A stretch of 64,000 nt of DNA, from NCBI GenBank assembly GCA_963822985.1, contig CAWGJU010000008.1:248001-312000 (forward strand), given 5' to 3'. Below the pieces are notes generated by a model. The model had not been told where the DNA came from. It ran no database searches and saw only the letters and a program-made list of their open reading frames with translations. Position 1 is the stretch's first letter, and each line of letters opens with the position of its first letter. Position numbers and translations under genes: made by a program. The DNA is from Thermohalobaculum sp963822985. Lineage in GTDB: Bacteria > Pseudomonadota > Alphaproteobacteria > Rhodobacterales > Rhodobacteraceae. Positions 7,155 through 17,847 of the stretch are shown piece after piece.

Positions 7155-8465
7155 ATGAAACTCGCAATTTCGGCCTGGGCGCTCGCGGCCGCGCTGACGG
7201 TACCGGCGGCCGCCACGGCGCAGACGCAGATAGAGTTCTGGCATGCCTTCACCGGACGCCTCGGCGAGCTGGTCGCCGAGCAGGTGAAGGCCTTCAACGA
7301 AAGCCAGGACGACTACACCGTGAACGCCACGCACAAGGGCAACTACTCCGAGACGCTCAACGCCGGCATCGCGGCCTTCCGCGCCGGCGAGCAGCCGCAC
7401 ATCCTGATGGTCTTCGAGGTCGGCACCGCCACGATGATGGCGGCCGAGGGCGCGATCGAGCCGGTCTACAAAGTCATGGAAGCGTCCGGCCTCGAATGGA
7501 ACCCCGACGCCTATATCGGGGCCGTCAAGGGCTACTACACCGACACGCAGGGCAACATGCTGTCGCTGCCCTTCAACTCGTCCACCCCGGTGCTCTGGGT
7601 CAATCGCGACGCGCTCGAGGCGGCGGGGATCGACCCGGACACGGACCTCGGCACCTGGCAGAAAGTGGACGATGTCCTCGACAAGCTGAAGGAAGCCGGG
7701 CACGCCTGCCCGCTGACGACGGCGTGGCAGAGCTGGATTCAGCTGGAGAACCTGTCCGCCTACCACAACGTGCCATTCGCGACGCAGGAGAACGGCTTCG
7801 CCGGCCTCGACGCCGAGCTCGTCTTCAATGGCCCGGTGCAGGTCCAGCACATCGGCCAGCTCGGCGAGTGGGCCAAGGAGGGCAAGTTCGTCTACACCGG
7901 CCGCCGCAACGAGGGCGGCGCCAATTTCCGCGGTGGCGAGTGCGCGCTCTTCACCGAGAGCTCGGCCGGCTATGCCGGCATCAAGGCCGAGGCCGACTTC
8001 GACTTCGACGTCCGCCCGCTGCCCTATTGGGAGGGCGTCGAGGGCGCGCCGCAGAACACCATCATCGGCGGCGCCTCGCTGTGGATCATGAGCGGGCACG
8101 AGCCGAAGGACTACAAGGGCGTGGCCGAGTTCCTGAACTATCTCTCCTCGCCCGAGGTGCAGGCCCAGTGGCACCAGGACACCGGCTATCTGCCGATCAC
8201 CACCGAGGCGGGCAAGCTGACGCGGGCGCAGGGCTTCTACGAGGCGAACCCGGGCACCGATGTCGCCGTCAAGCAGATGACCGCGCGCGAGCCGACGCCC
8301 CTTTCGAAGGGCATCCGGCTCGGCATGTTCGACCAGATCCGGACGATCATCGACGAGGAGCTCGAGGCGGTGTGGGCCGGCGACAAGGAGGCGCAGGCGG
8401 CGCTCGACTCGGCCGTCGAGCGCGGCAACCAGCTGCTGCGCCGCTTCGAGCAGGCCAGCCGCTGA
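7155..8465 (+). CDS. ugpB: sn-glycerol-3-phosphate ABC transporter, substrate-binding protein
   Basis: A 436-residue periplasmic protein with a cleavable signal (residues 1-23, ending ATAQ), then TQIEFWHAFTGRLGELVAEQ, the UgpB start. Typical segments follow: EQPHILMVFEVGTATMMAA, LPFNSSTPVLWVN and YLPITTEAG. It binds sn-glycerol-3-phosphate or glycerophosphodiesters for UgpAEC. A Shine-Dalgarno GGGAGG and the signal peptide fix the start at 7155; the open frame upstream (6942) is not coding-like. First gene of ugpBAEC. Confidence 0.93.
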   Translation: MKLAISAWALAAALTVPAAATAQTQIEFWHAFTGRLGELVAEQVKAFNESQDDYTVNATHKGNYSETLNAGIAAFRAGEQPHILMVFEVGTATMMAAEGAIEPVYKVMEASGLEWNPDAYIGAVKGYYTDTQGNMLSLPFNSSTPVLWVNRDALEAAGIDPDTDLGTWQKVDDVLDKLKEAGHACPLTTAWQSWIQLENLSAYHNVPFATQENGFAGLDAELVFNGPVQVQHIGQLGEWAKEGKFVYTGRRNEGGANFRGGECALFTESSAGYAGIKAEADFDFDVRPLPYWEGVEGAPQNTIIGGASLWIMSGHEPKDYKGVAEFLNYLSSPEVQAQWHQDTGYLPITTEAGKLTRAQGFYEANPGTDVAVKQMTAREPTPLSKGIRLGMFDQIRTIIDEELEAVWAGDKEAQAALDSAVERGNQLLRRFEQASR

Positions 8466-8472
8466 GCCTGTC

Positions 8473-8497
8473 GGCGCCCCGGCCCTGCCGGGGCGCC
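8473..8497 (+). promoter_or_regulatory. strong hairpin between ugpB and ugpA
   Basis: A perfect 10-bp stem: GGCGCCCCGG (8473-8482), loop CCCTG, CCGGGGCGCC (8488-8497), starting 7 nt after the ugpB stop. There is no U-tract, so it is not an intrinsic terminator. Such hairpins after binding-protein genes commonly protect the upstream mRNA or reduce permease expression. A TGGACACAGG direct repeat (8503-8512 and 8516-8525) follows it. Confidence 0.65.
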
Positions 8498-8532
8498 CGC
8501 TTGGACACAGGTGCCTGGACACAGGGTCCCGC

Positions 8533-9414
8533 ATGGAAAAGCGCGTCACCTTCAAGGGCAGCCTGCTGCCGATCCTGCTCGTCCTGCCGCAGATCGCGGT
8601 GACGGCGGTCTTCTTCTTCTATCCGGCAGGGGAGGCGGTCTGGCGGTCCCTCTTCATCCCCGATCCGTTCGGGCTGTCGATGCAGTTCGTCGGGCTCGGC
8701 AATTTCGAGTTCCTGTTGTCCGACCCGTACTATCGCGCCTCGTTCGTCACGACCGCGATCTTCTCGGCGCTGGTGACAGCCGTCTCGATGGGGGTGGCGC
8801 TTTACCTCGCGGTGCTCGCCGACCGGCTGATCAAAGGCTCGGGCACTTATCGCACGCTGCTGATCTGGCCCTATGCGGTCGCGCCCGCGGTCGCCGGCGT
8901 GCTCTGGCTCTTCATGTTCAACACCCGCATCGGCGTCGTCACCTGGTATCTCGGGCTGCTCGGCTACGACTGGAACCACGTGCTGAACGAGAACGAAGCC
9001 ATGGCCCTGGTGGTCATCGCCTCGTCCTGGGGCCGGATCAGCTACAACTTCCTGTTCTTTCTCGCCGGGCTGCAGGCGATCCCGCGCTCGGTGATCGAGG
9101 CGGCGGCGATCGACGGCGCGCACTTCTGGACGCGGTTTCGCACCATCGTCTTCCCGCTGCTGTCGCCCGTGACCTTCTTCCTGCTGGTGGTCAACATCGT
9201 CTATGCCTTCTTCGAGACCTTCGGCGTCATCCACACCATCACCGGCGGCGGGCCGCAGCAGGCGACGACGATCCTTGTCTACAAGGTCTATGCCGACGGC
9301 TTTGTCGGCCAGGATCTGGGCTCGTCCTCGGCGCAGTCGGTGATCCTGCTGATCGTGGTCAGCCTGCTGACCGTCATCCAGTTCAAGTTCATCGAGCGCA
9401 GGGTCCACTATTGA
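8533..9414 (+). CDS. ugpA: sn-glycerol-3-phosphate ABC transporter permease UgpA
   Basis: A 293-residue six-helix permease beginning MEKRVTFKGSLLPILLVLPQ. The binding-protein-dependent transport loop is EAAAIDGAHFWTRFRTIVFP (EAA motif contacting the ATPase). Length and N-terminus match UgpA. It sits between ugpB and ugpE. Confidence 0.93.
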   Translation: MEKRVTFKGSLLPILLVLPQIAVTAVFFFYPAGEAVWRSLFIPDPFGLSMQFVGLGNFEFLLSDPYYRASFVTTAIFSALVTAVSMGVALYLAVLADRLIKGSGTYRTLLIWPYAVAPAVAGVLWLFMFNTRIGVVTWYLGLLGYDWNHVLNENEAMALVVIASSWGRISYNFLFFLAGLQAIPRSVIEAAAIDGAHFWTRFRTIVFPLLSPVTFFLLVVNIVYAFFETFGVIHTITGGGPQQATTILVYKVYADGFVGQDLGSSSAQSVILLIVVSLLTVIQFKFIERRVHY

Positions 9415-9479
9415 CCTTTCGCGACCCCCTCGCCCAGACGGCCGAGCCAGTGCGGCGCGGCAAGGAGCCGCCGCCCGGC

Positions 9480-10316
9480 ATGGTGGAGCGGCGCGGGGCG
9501 GGGCTGTGGCTGACGCATCTGGGGCTGATCGTCGGCGTGCTCTTCATCTTCTTTCCGATCTGGCTCGCCTTCGTCGCCTCGACGGTGACGCAGCCCGAGA
9601 TCGCCCGTCCGCCGATGCCCCTGTTGCCGGGCGGCCATCTCGTCGAGAACTACCGCAAGGCGCTGGTCTCGGGCATCAATGCCCCCGTTGCCCTGATGCT
9701 CTTCAACTCGGCGGTGATGGCGCTGGGCATCGCGCTCGGCAAGATCGCCATCTCGCTGCTCTCGGCCTTCGCCATTGTCTACTTCCGCTTTCCGGGCCGG
9801 ATGGTTTTCTTTTGGCTGATATTCCTGACGCTGATGCTGCCGGTCGAGGTGCGGATCGTCTCGACCTACGAGGTGGCGGCCAATTTCGGCCTGCTGAACA
9901 GCTATCCCGGCCTGATCCTGCCGCTGATCGCCTCGGCGACCGCGACCTTCCTGTTCCGCCAGTTCTTCCTCACCGTGCCGGACGAGCTCGCCGAGGCGGC
10001 GCGGGTGGACGGCGCCGGGGCGATGCGCTTCTTCTGGGACATCCTCCTGCCGATGAGCCGGACCAACATCGCCGCGCTCTTCGTGATCCTCTTCATCTAT
10101 GGCTGGAACCAGTATCTCTGGCCGCTGCTCATCACCACGGACCCGTCGATGAACACGATCGTCATGGGCATCAAGCAGATGTTCCCCAGCGGAGACGACC
10201 TCGCCGACTGGCCGGTGATCATGGCGACCTCGATCCTCGCCATGATCCCGCCGGTCGTCGTCGTGGTCGCCATGCAGCGCCTGTTCGTCCGTGGCCTGGT
10301 CGAGAGCGACAAGTAA
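9480..10316 (+). CDS. ugpE: sn-glycerol-3-phosphate ABC transporter permease UgpE
   Basis: A 278-residue six-helix permease with the EAA loop EAARVDGAGAMRFFWDILLP. The chosen ATG (MVERRGAGLWLTHLGLIVGV) aligns with the usual UgpE N-terminus. A TTG overlapping the ugpA stop (9411) would add 23 residues and is the alternative. Partner of UgpA in the membrane channel; ugpC starts 1 nt after its stop. Confidence 0.92.
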   Translation: MVERRGAGLWLTHLGLIVGVLFIFFPIWLAFVASTVTQPEIARPPMPLLPGGHLVENYRKALVSGINAPVALMLFNSAVMALGIALGKIAISLLSAFAIVYFRFPGRMVFFWLIFLTLMLPVEVRIVSTYEVAANFGLLNSYPGLILPLIASATATFLFRQFFLTVPDELAEAARVDGAGAMRFFWDILLPMSRTNIAALFVILFIYGWNQYLWPLLITTDPSMNTIVMGIKQMFPSGDDLADWPVIMATSILAMIPPVVVVVAMQRLFVRGLVESDK

Positions 10317-10317
10317 A

Positions 10318-11346
<1,029 letters not shown>

Positions 11347-11405
11347 TCCAGCGATGACGAGAGAGAGGAACCAATTCCTTTGCCGTGTCGACACGCCGGA
11401 GGGCG

Positions 11406-12797
11406 TCAGACCAGGCCAGCGAGGTGGAGGAGGACGCCCACCGCCGCCGCGCCGCCGAGGACGGTCAGCATGCCGAGCCGGAGCCGGAACACGGCGAAAA
11501 GCGCCGCCGCAGAGAGGAGCGCCGCGGCCGGGTCGACCGAGGTGAGCACCGGCAGCTCCAGGCGCAGGCCTGCGCCCTCGAAGGCGCGCACCTCGTCGAA
11601 GACGACGTGCAGCGCGAACCAGACCGCCAGGTTCAGGATGACGCCGACGACCGCCGCCGTCACCGTCGCCAGCGCCGCCGACAGCGCCCGGTTGCTGCGC
11701 AGCCCCTCCATGAAGGGCGCGCCGAGGAAGATCCAGGCGAAGCAGGGTGCAAAGGTGACCCAGGTGGTGAGGAGCCCGCCGAGAACGCCGGCGGCGACCG
11801 GCGACAGCCCGCCGGGATCGCGGGAGGCGCCCATGAAGCCGACGAACTGCGTCACCATGATCAGCGGCCCCGGCGTCGTCTCGGCCAGGCCCAGACCGTC
11901 GAGCATCTCGCCGGGCGCGAGCCAGCCATAGGTGCCGACCGCCTCCTGCGCGACATAAGCGAGCACCGCATAGGCGCCGCCGAAGGTGACGACGGCCATC
12001 TTGCTGAAGAAAACGGCGATATCGATGAACACGCTGCCCGGCGGCGCCAGCGTCACGAGCCCCAGCACCGGCACGAGCCAGAGGGCGAGCGCGCCAGCGC
12101 CGGCGAGCAGGGCGGTGCGCCTCGCCTGGCGGGAAAGGGTGCCGATCTCCTCGCCAAGAAGCGTGCCGGCGTCGGTGACATGCGCCTTGCCGACCGAGCC
12201 GTGCCCGTCGCCGGGCTGGAAGGCGGCGATGCCGGCGCGCGCGGCCATCCAGCCGGTCAGCGCGGCCGCCAGCACGATCAGCGGGAACGGCACGCCGAAG
12301 GCGAAGATCGCGACGAAGGAGGCGGCGGCGACGCCGAGCATGGCCCGGTTGCGGATTGCCCGACCGCCGATCCGCACGACCGCCTGCAGCACGATCGCCA
12401 GGACGGCGGCCTTCAGCCCGAAGAACAGCGCATCGACGGCGCCGAGCTCGCCATAGAGCGCATAGATCAGGCTCAAAGCCATGATCGAAATCAGACCCGG
12501 CAGGACGAAGAGCGTGCCGGCGATCACGCCGCCCCGGCTCCGGTGCATGAGCCAGCCGATATAGGTGGCCAGCTGCTGCGCCTCTGGCCCCGGCAGCAGC
12601 ATGCAGAAATTGAGCGCGTGCAGGAAGCGGCCGTCGCCGAGCCACCGCTGCTCTTCGACCAGGATGCGGTGCATGACGGCGATCTGTCCGGCCGGTCCGC
12701 CGAAGGAGAGGAGCGCTACGCGCGCCCAGACCCACGTCGCCTGACCGAGCGTCGGATAGGTGCTGTCGGCAACCCGGCCCGCCGCGGTCGCGGTCAT
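11406..12797 (-). CDS. chrA: chromate transporter family protein (two CHR domains)
   Basis: A 463-residue membrane protein with two homologous halves, each opening with a CHR signature: ALLSFGGPAGQIAVMHRILV in the first and MAVVTFGGAYAVLAYVAQEA in the second. The LLPGPEAQQLATYIGW and TTPGPLIMVTQFVGF pairs are also typical. The family exports chromate, probably by exchange, although many members have unknown anions as substrates. ATG at 12797 is preferred because GGGGAAGG lies 6 nt upstream; a GTG at 12845 has its AGGAG overlapping the start codon. It lies directly downstream of the N-ATPase operon. Confidence 0.88.
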   Translation of the reverse strand: MTATAAGRVADSTYPTLGQATWVWARVALLSFGGPAGQIAVMHRILVEEQRWLGDGRFLHALNFCMLLPGPEAQQLATYIGWLMHRSRGGVIAGTLFVLPGLISIMALSLIYALYGELGAVDALFFGLKAAVLAIVLQAVVRIGGRAIRNRAMLGVAAASFVAIFAFGVPFPLIVLAAALTGWMAARAGIAAFQPGDGHGSVGKAHVTDAGTLLGEEIGTLSRQARRTALLAGAGALALWLVPVLGLVTLAPPGSVFIDIAVFFSKMAVVTFGGAYAVLAYVAQEAVGTYGWLAPGEMLDGLGLAETTPGPLIMVTQFVGFMGASRDPGGLSPVAAGVLGGLLTTWVTFAPCFAWIFLGAPFMEGLRSNRALSAALATVTAAVVGVILNLAVWFALHVVFDEVRAFEGAGLRLELPVLTSVDPAAALLSAAALFAVFRLRLGMLTVLGGAAAVGVLLHLAGLV

Positions 12798-12851
12798 GTC
12801 AAGCCTTCCCCAGCTGGCTCGGCTGTCACTCGTCTCGTCCGCCACTCCTAG

Positions 12852-13672
12852 TCAAGCGCGGTCGACCGTCAACTCGATGATCTCGGTCGTCATCTGCTCC
12901 TGCCGGGCTTGGCGGAAGTCGCGGCTCAGGTCGGCCGTGATGCGGCGCACGTTCGTCTGGGCGCGGGCCATCGCTGCGGCGCGGGCGGCGCTCTCGGCGG
13001 CGAAGCCGAGCATCAGCGCCTCGCAGACCTCGGTGAACGCGTACTCTTCGGCGAGCGCCAGCAACAACGCGTCGCGCGTCTGCGTCGTCAGCGGAGCGTG
13101 GTTGTGCGTCGGGGGAAAGCGCGAGAAGTCGAAGGGGACCAGTTGTCGCCTGACGAGACGTATCCCTTCGGCCTGGGCGTCGGCGAAGATGATGCCGACC
13201 CGGTCGTGCGAGGCCCGCGCGATGAGCGCAAAGGCGGCATCGACGATGCGGCTGGCGAGCGCCGGGATCTCGGCCGTGTGCGGCGCCATTTCGGTGGACC
13301 AGACGACGTCGCCGCTGCCGGCCCTGTCCGCCAGCGCCTGGATGGTGCGGCTTCCGACGACGATGAGATCGCGGTCCGGCACGCCGTGCTCCAGTGCCGC
13401 GCGGGCGATGCGCTCGCCGTATTCGCCGCTGAACCCCTGCGCGGCGCCGACGACGATCAGGAGCGACCGGCCGCCGGTGCGCGCCGCCGGCGCCGGCAGC
13501 TCGCCGAGGGCGCGGGCGAGCGCGCCCGCGACCGTCGCCTCGTGCGCGCGGACGGCCTCGAGATGCCGGCGTGCCTCCTGCTGGTGCGCGGCGGCGATGG
13601 CGCGGAGCGCGCCGACGATCCCCTCGATCTGGCGAATGTTGTCGAGCCGTGCCTCGATGTCCTCCGCGCGCT

Positions 13673-13676
<4 letters not shown>
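12852..13676 (-). CDS. atpG: N-type ATPase gamma subunit
   Basis: The 274-residue protein starts MKRAEDIEARLDNIRQIEGI and ends MTTEIIELTVDRA, so it has the long N- and C-terminal helices of the rotor stalk. The middle (SLLIVVGAAQGFSGEYGERI) matches F-type gamma. It differs from housekeeping AtpG in length and sequence and sits last in the atpDCQRBEFAG order specific to N-ATPases. The ATG overlaps the atpA stop (ATGA, 13676-13673). Confidence 0.92.
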
Positions 13677-15185
<1,509 letters not shown>

Positions 15186-15196
<11 letters not shown>

Positions 15197-15914
15197 CGGC
15201 CATCGCCTCTGCAATCCGGGTCATGTCGTGGCGGATCGAGTTCTCGACGACGCCATGGCGGCCGCGCAGTTCGAGGCCGGCGATCAGGCCCCGGTCGACC
15301 TCGACCTGCGGCTCGGCAGGCAACCAGGGCGACAGCGTCGCGCGCGCCTCGGCAAGCTCTGCGTCGCTCAGCGCCCGCGGCGCTACCAGCCGCGGCGCCT
15401 CGGCGTCGAACAGTGCCTTCCGCTCGTTATCGGCCAGCCCGCCCAGGGTCTTGGCCAGGCGCGCGGCATAGCCGGTGACCCGCCTGTCCTCCGGCAGCTC
15501 CTGCATAAGCCGCTCGGCGATGACGACCGCAAGGTCGCGGGCGCGGGCCAGCGTCTCGGCGCGGGCATCGGCGCGCACCGTATCGGCGGCTTTGCCAGCC
15601 TCGGCCAGGATCGAGGCGGCCTCGTCGCGCGCCTCGGCGAGGATCGCGGACCGCTGCGCCTCGGCATCCTGTCGCGCCTTGTCGAGCAGGTGCCGGCGCG
15701 CCGCGGCAGTCGCCTCGGCCTCGGCGCGCGCGCCCTTCTCGGCCTCCGCGGCCGCCGCCTTGACAGCTTCGGCCTCCGCCAGCGTTCGTGCGACCGCCGC
15801 CTGCCGTTCCTCGATGATGCCGGCGACCGGGCGGAACAGGAAGCGCCACAGGATCGCCAGCAGGATGAGGACGTTGACGAGCTGGAACGCGAAGGTCGTC
15901 CAGTCGAAGTTCAT
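15186..15914 (-). CDS. atpF: N-type ATPase b subunit (long form)
   Basis: The 242 residues comprise one N-terminal helix (FDWTTFAFQLVNVLILLAIL), the conserved WRFLFRPVAGIIEERQ, a long Ala/Glu-rich coiled coil, and a C-terminal globular part ending near TRIAEAMADGH. It is longer than usual AtpF because N-ATPases lack a separate delta gene; the C-terminal half probably takes that role (known for the family). It lies 6 nt after atpE. Confidence 0.9.
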
Positions 15915-15920
15915 GCGGGA

Positions 15921-16166
15921 TCAGGCGGCGTAAGGGTTTGCGAAGAGCAGCAGCAAGGCGACGACGAGGCAGTAGATCGCCATCGTCTCGATCATGGCGA
16001 GCCCGACGAAGAGCGTGCGCGAGATCGTGCCCGCCGCCTCGGGCTGGCGGGCGATCGCGTCCATTGCGGCGGCCACGGCGCGCCCTTCGGCCAACGCCGG
16101 GCCGATGGCGCCGAAGGACACCGCGATGCTGGCCATGATGACGCTGAGGTGCTGGACGGTGATCAT
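15921..16166 (-). CDS. atpE: N-type ATPase c subunit
   Basis: An 81-residue hairpin of two membrane helices joined by the polar loop ARQPEAAG. The ion-binding carboxylate is E60 in GLAMIETMAIYC, followed by T61. In helix 1 a second acidic residue, E27 (GPALAEGRA), lies at the position of the Na+-ligand Gln in classical Na+ c subunits. Two carboxylates per site is characteristic of N-type rings. Ion choice (Na+ or H+) is not decidable from sequence alone. Confidence 0.93.
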   Translation of the reverse strand: MITVQHLSVIMASIAVSFGAIGPALAEGRAVAAAMDAIARQPEAAGTISRTLFVGLAMIETMAIYCLVVALLLLFANPYAA

Positions 16167-16176
16167 GCGCGGAGCC

Positions 16177-16860
16177 TCACGGTTTGCGCTGCGGCGCGCC
16201 CTCGCCGACGGCGGAGGCGATGAAGACGATGGCGAGCGTGGCGAAGATGTAAGCCTGCACCGCGCCGGTCAGCAGGTCGAGCGCCATCAGCGGGATCGGC
16301 AGCAGCAGTCCCGCCAGCGACAGCACGATGCCGACGACGAAAACGGCGCTCATGACGTTGCCGAAAAGGCGCACCATCAGCGAGAAGGTGCGCGTGATCT
16401 GCTCGATGAGGTTTAACGGCAGCATGACCCAGGACGGCTCGGCGAACCCCTTGAGGTAGCCCAGCACGCCGCGCGAAGTGACGCCGTACCAGATCGTGGC
16501 GAAGAACACGATCGCGGCCAGGGCGGCGTCGGTCTCGATATGCGCCGTCGGCGGCTCGACGCCAGGGACCAGCGACGACCAGTTCGCGGCCAGGATGAAC
16601 AGGAACAGCGTGCCGATCAGAGCGCGGAAGCGCGCGGGCTCTTGCCCCACCGCCGCCCGGATCTGGTCGTCCAACGCGACGACCACGAGCTCCAGCACGG
16701 ACTGGCCGCTGCCGGCGCGGAGCTTGACCCTGTGCGTGAGCAGAAACGACGCGAGCGCAAGGACGGCCATGAGTCCCCAGGTGATGAGGACGGGCTGGGT
16801 GACCGCGGCCGGGCCGACGAAGAAGGCGACCTGCGCCTCGAGCGGGCTCTCGACCATCAC
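16177..16860 (-). CDS. atpB: N-type ATPase a subunit
   Basis: A 227-residue membrane stator subunit. The essential arginine is R164 in FSLMVRLFGN, and the C-terminal helix carries LLTGAVQAYIFATLAIVFI, both diagnostic. The ATG at 16860 overlaps the atpR stop (ATGA); a second ATG follows directly. It forms the ion half-channels against the c ring. Confidence 0.93.
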   Translation of the reverse strand: MMVESPLEAQVAFFVGPAAVTQPVLITWGLMAVLALASFLLTHRVKLRAGSGQSVLELVVVALDDQIRAAVGQEPARFRALIGTLFLFILAANWSSLVPGVEPPTAHIETDAALAAIVFFATIWYGVTSRGVLGYLKGFAEPSWVMLPLNLIEQITRTFSLMVRLFGNVMSAVFVVGIVLSLAGLLLPIPLMALDLLTGAVQAYIFATLAIVFIASAVGEGAPQRKP

Positions 16861-17126
16861 CGAACCCCGCGCAACGCCCGGGCCCGGCCCAGCATCACGC
16901 CCACGGCGGCGCCGATCAGCACCGCGGCGCCGGCGATGGCGCAGAGATAGAGGAAGAGCCCCAGCGCCGCGAGCCGCGCCAGCTGCAGCCCGACCGCCGA
17001 CAGACGCCCATCGAGCATTCGGTCGGCGATGACTGCGAGCGAGCGGAAGTGCAGCAGCCCCGCCGCATAGCCGGCGAGAACGGCCAGCGGCATCTGCAGG
17101 GCTATGGGGAACGAGTCGAGGCTCAT
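16857..17126 (-). CDS. atpR: N-ATPase accessory subunit AtpR
   Basis: An 89-residue protein with three hydrophobic helices: ALQMPLAVLAGYAAGLLHF, an amphipathic middle, and ALGLFLYLCAIAGAAVLIGA. ATG 17126 overlaps the preceding stop (ATGA, 17126-17123). AtpR is unique to N-ATPase operons; its conserved membrane arginines were proposed to interact with the c ring. Identification rests on size, topology and the atpQ-atpR-atpB order. Confidence 0.85.
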   Translation of the reverse strand: MSLDSFPIALQMPLAVLAGYAAGLLHFRSLAVIADRMLDGRLSAVGLQLARLAALGLFLYLCAIAGAAVLIGAAVGVMLGRARALRGVR

Positions 17127-17407
17127 TGCTCGTGCATCCATCTGAACGCCAGCCAAAGCCCGAGCGCGGCGCCCAGCACCGTCAACGCGGCGCTGAGCGT
17201 GATCCCGGATCCGAGCGCCCTGTCCAGCCAGCTGCCCAGCACGACCCCGAGCAGCGTCGGACCGACGATGATCCAGCCGAGCACGCCGATCTGCGCGAAG
17301 CGCCTGCCGAGCGAAGGCTCGGGATCCCGCTCCCCTTCGGCGTGGCGCCGCTGCGCGCGGCGCGCCGCCTCGGTCATCCGGTCGGGTCCGTCCGGGTCGT
17401 CGCTCAC
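17123..17407 (-). CDS. atpQ: N-ATPase AtpQ (AtpI-like) assembly subunit
   Basis: The 94 residues begin with a GTG at 17407 that overlaps the atpC stop (GTGA). A charged N-terminal half precedes two helices: FAQIGVLGWIIVGPTLLGVV with LGSWLDRAL, then ITLSAALTVLGAALGLWLAF. This is the AtpI/AtpQ ('F0F1-ATPase subunit') pattern; AtpI-type proteins help c-ring assembly and may bind Mg2+. MTEAARRAQRR at 17377 is a possible shorter start. Confidence 0.85.
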   Translation of the reverse strand: MSDDPDGPDRMTEAARRAQRRHAEGERDPEPSLGRRFAQIGVLGWIIVGPTLLGVVLGSWLDRALGSGITLSAALTVLGAALGLWLAFRWMHEQ

Positions 17408-17847
17408 TCGAAGACCTCCCGGAACGCCTCTTCCTCGCGCTTGCCGGTGCCGAGCATGCGGCCCATGATCTGCCGGATCGCCCGAGCGTGCAGGAGGGTC
17501 TGCTGGCTGCGCGCGCTGCGCGCGGCCTCGGCGCCCGCCTGGCGCTCGGCCGAGATCTGCTCCTCGAGGCTGCGCAGGTCGGTGCCCGTGACCGCCTCGC
17601 GGCAGGCGATCTCGACCTCGCGTCCGTCGTGGACGAGCATCACCCCGCCGCGCACGGCGCAATAGCCCCAGGGGCCGGCGGCGCCCCGCCAGCGGACCAC
17701 GCCCGCCGCGATGACCGTGAGGAGATCGACATGCCCCGGCAGGATGCCGAACCCGCCGCTGGCGTCTTCGGCGCGGATCGAGGCAACCTCGGGTTCGCGC
17801 ACGACGGTTTGCAGGGGGGTCGTGATCGTCAGCGTCAGCGCCGTCAT
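17404..17847 (-). CDS. atpC: N-type ATPase epsilon subunit
   Basis: A 147-residue epsilon protein: N-terminal beta-sandwich (LTITTPLQTVVREPEVASIR, FGILPGHVDLLTVI) and a helical C-terminal part. ATG at 17847 overlaps the atpD stop (ATGA, 17847-17844). It sits on the rotor with gamma. Confidence 0.92.
   Translation of the reverse strand: MTALTLTITTPLQTVVREPEVASIRAEDASGGFGILPGHVDLLTVIAAGVVRWRGAAGPWGYCAVRGGVMLVHDGREVEIACREAVTGTDLRSLEEQISAERQAGAEAARSARSQQTLLHARAIRQIMGRMLGTGKREEEAFREVFE

Noticed and set aside
7128..8555. Long minus-strand frame opposite ugpB
   Set aside because: Arg/Gly/His-rich shadow of a clear ugpB gene, with no family features.
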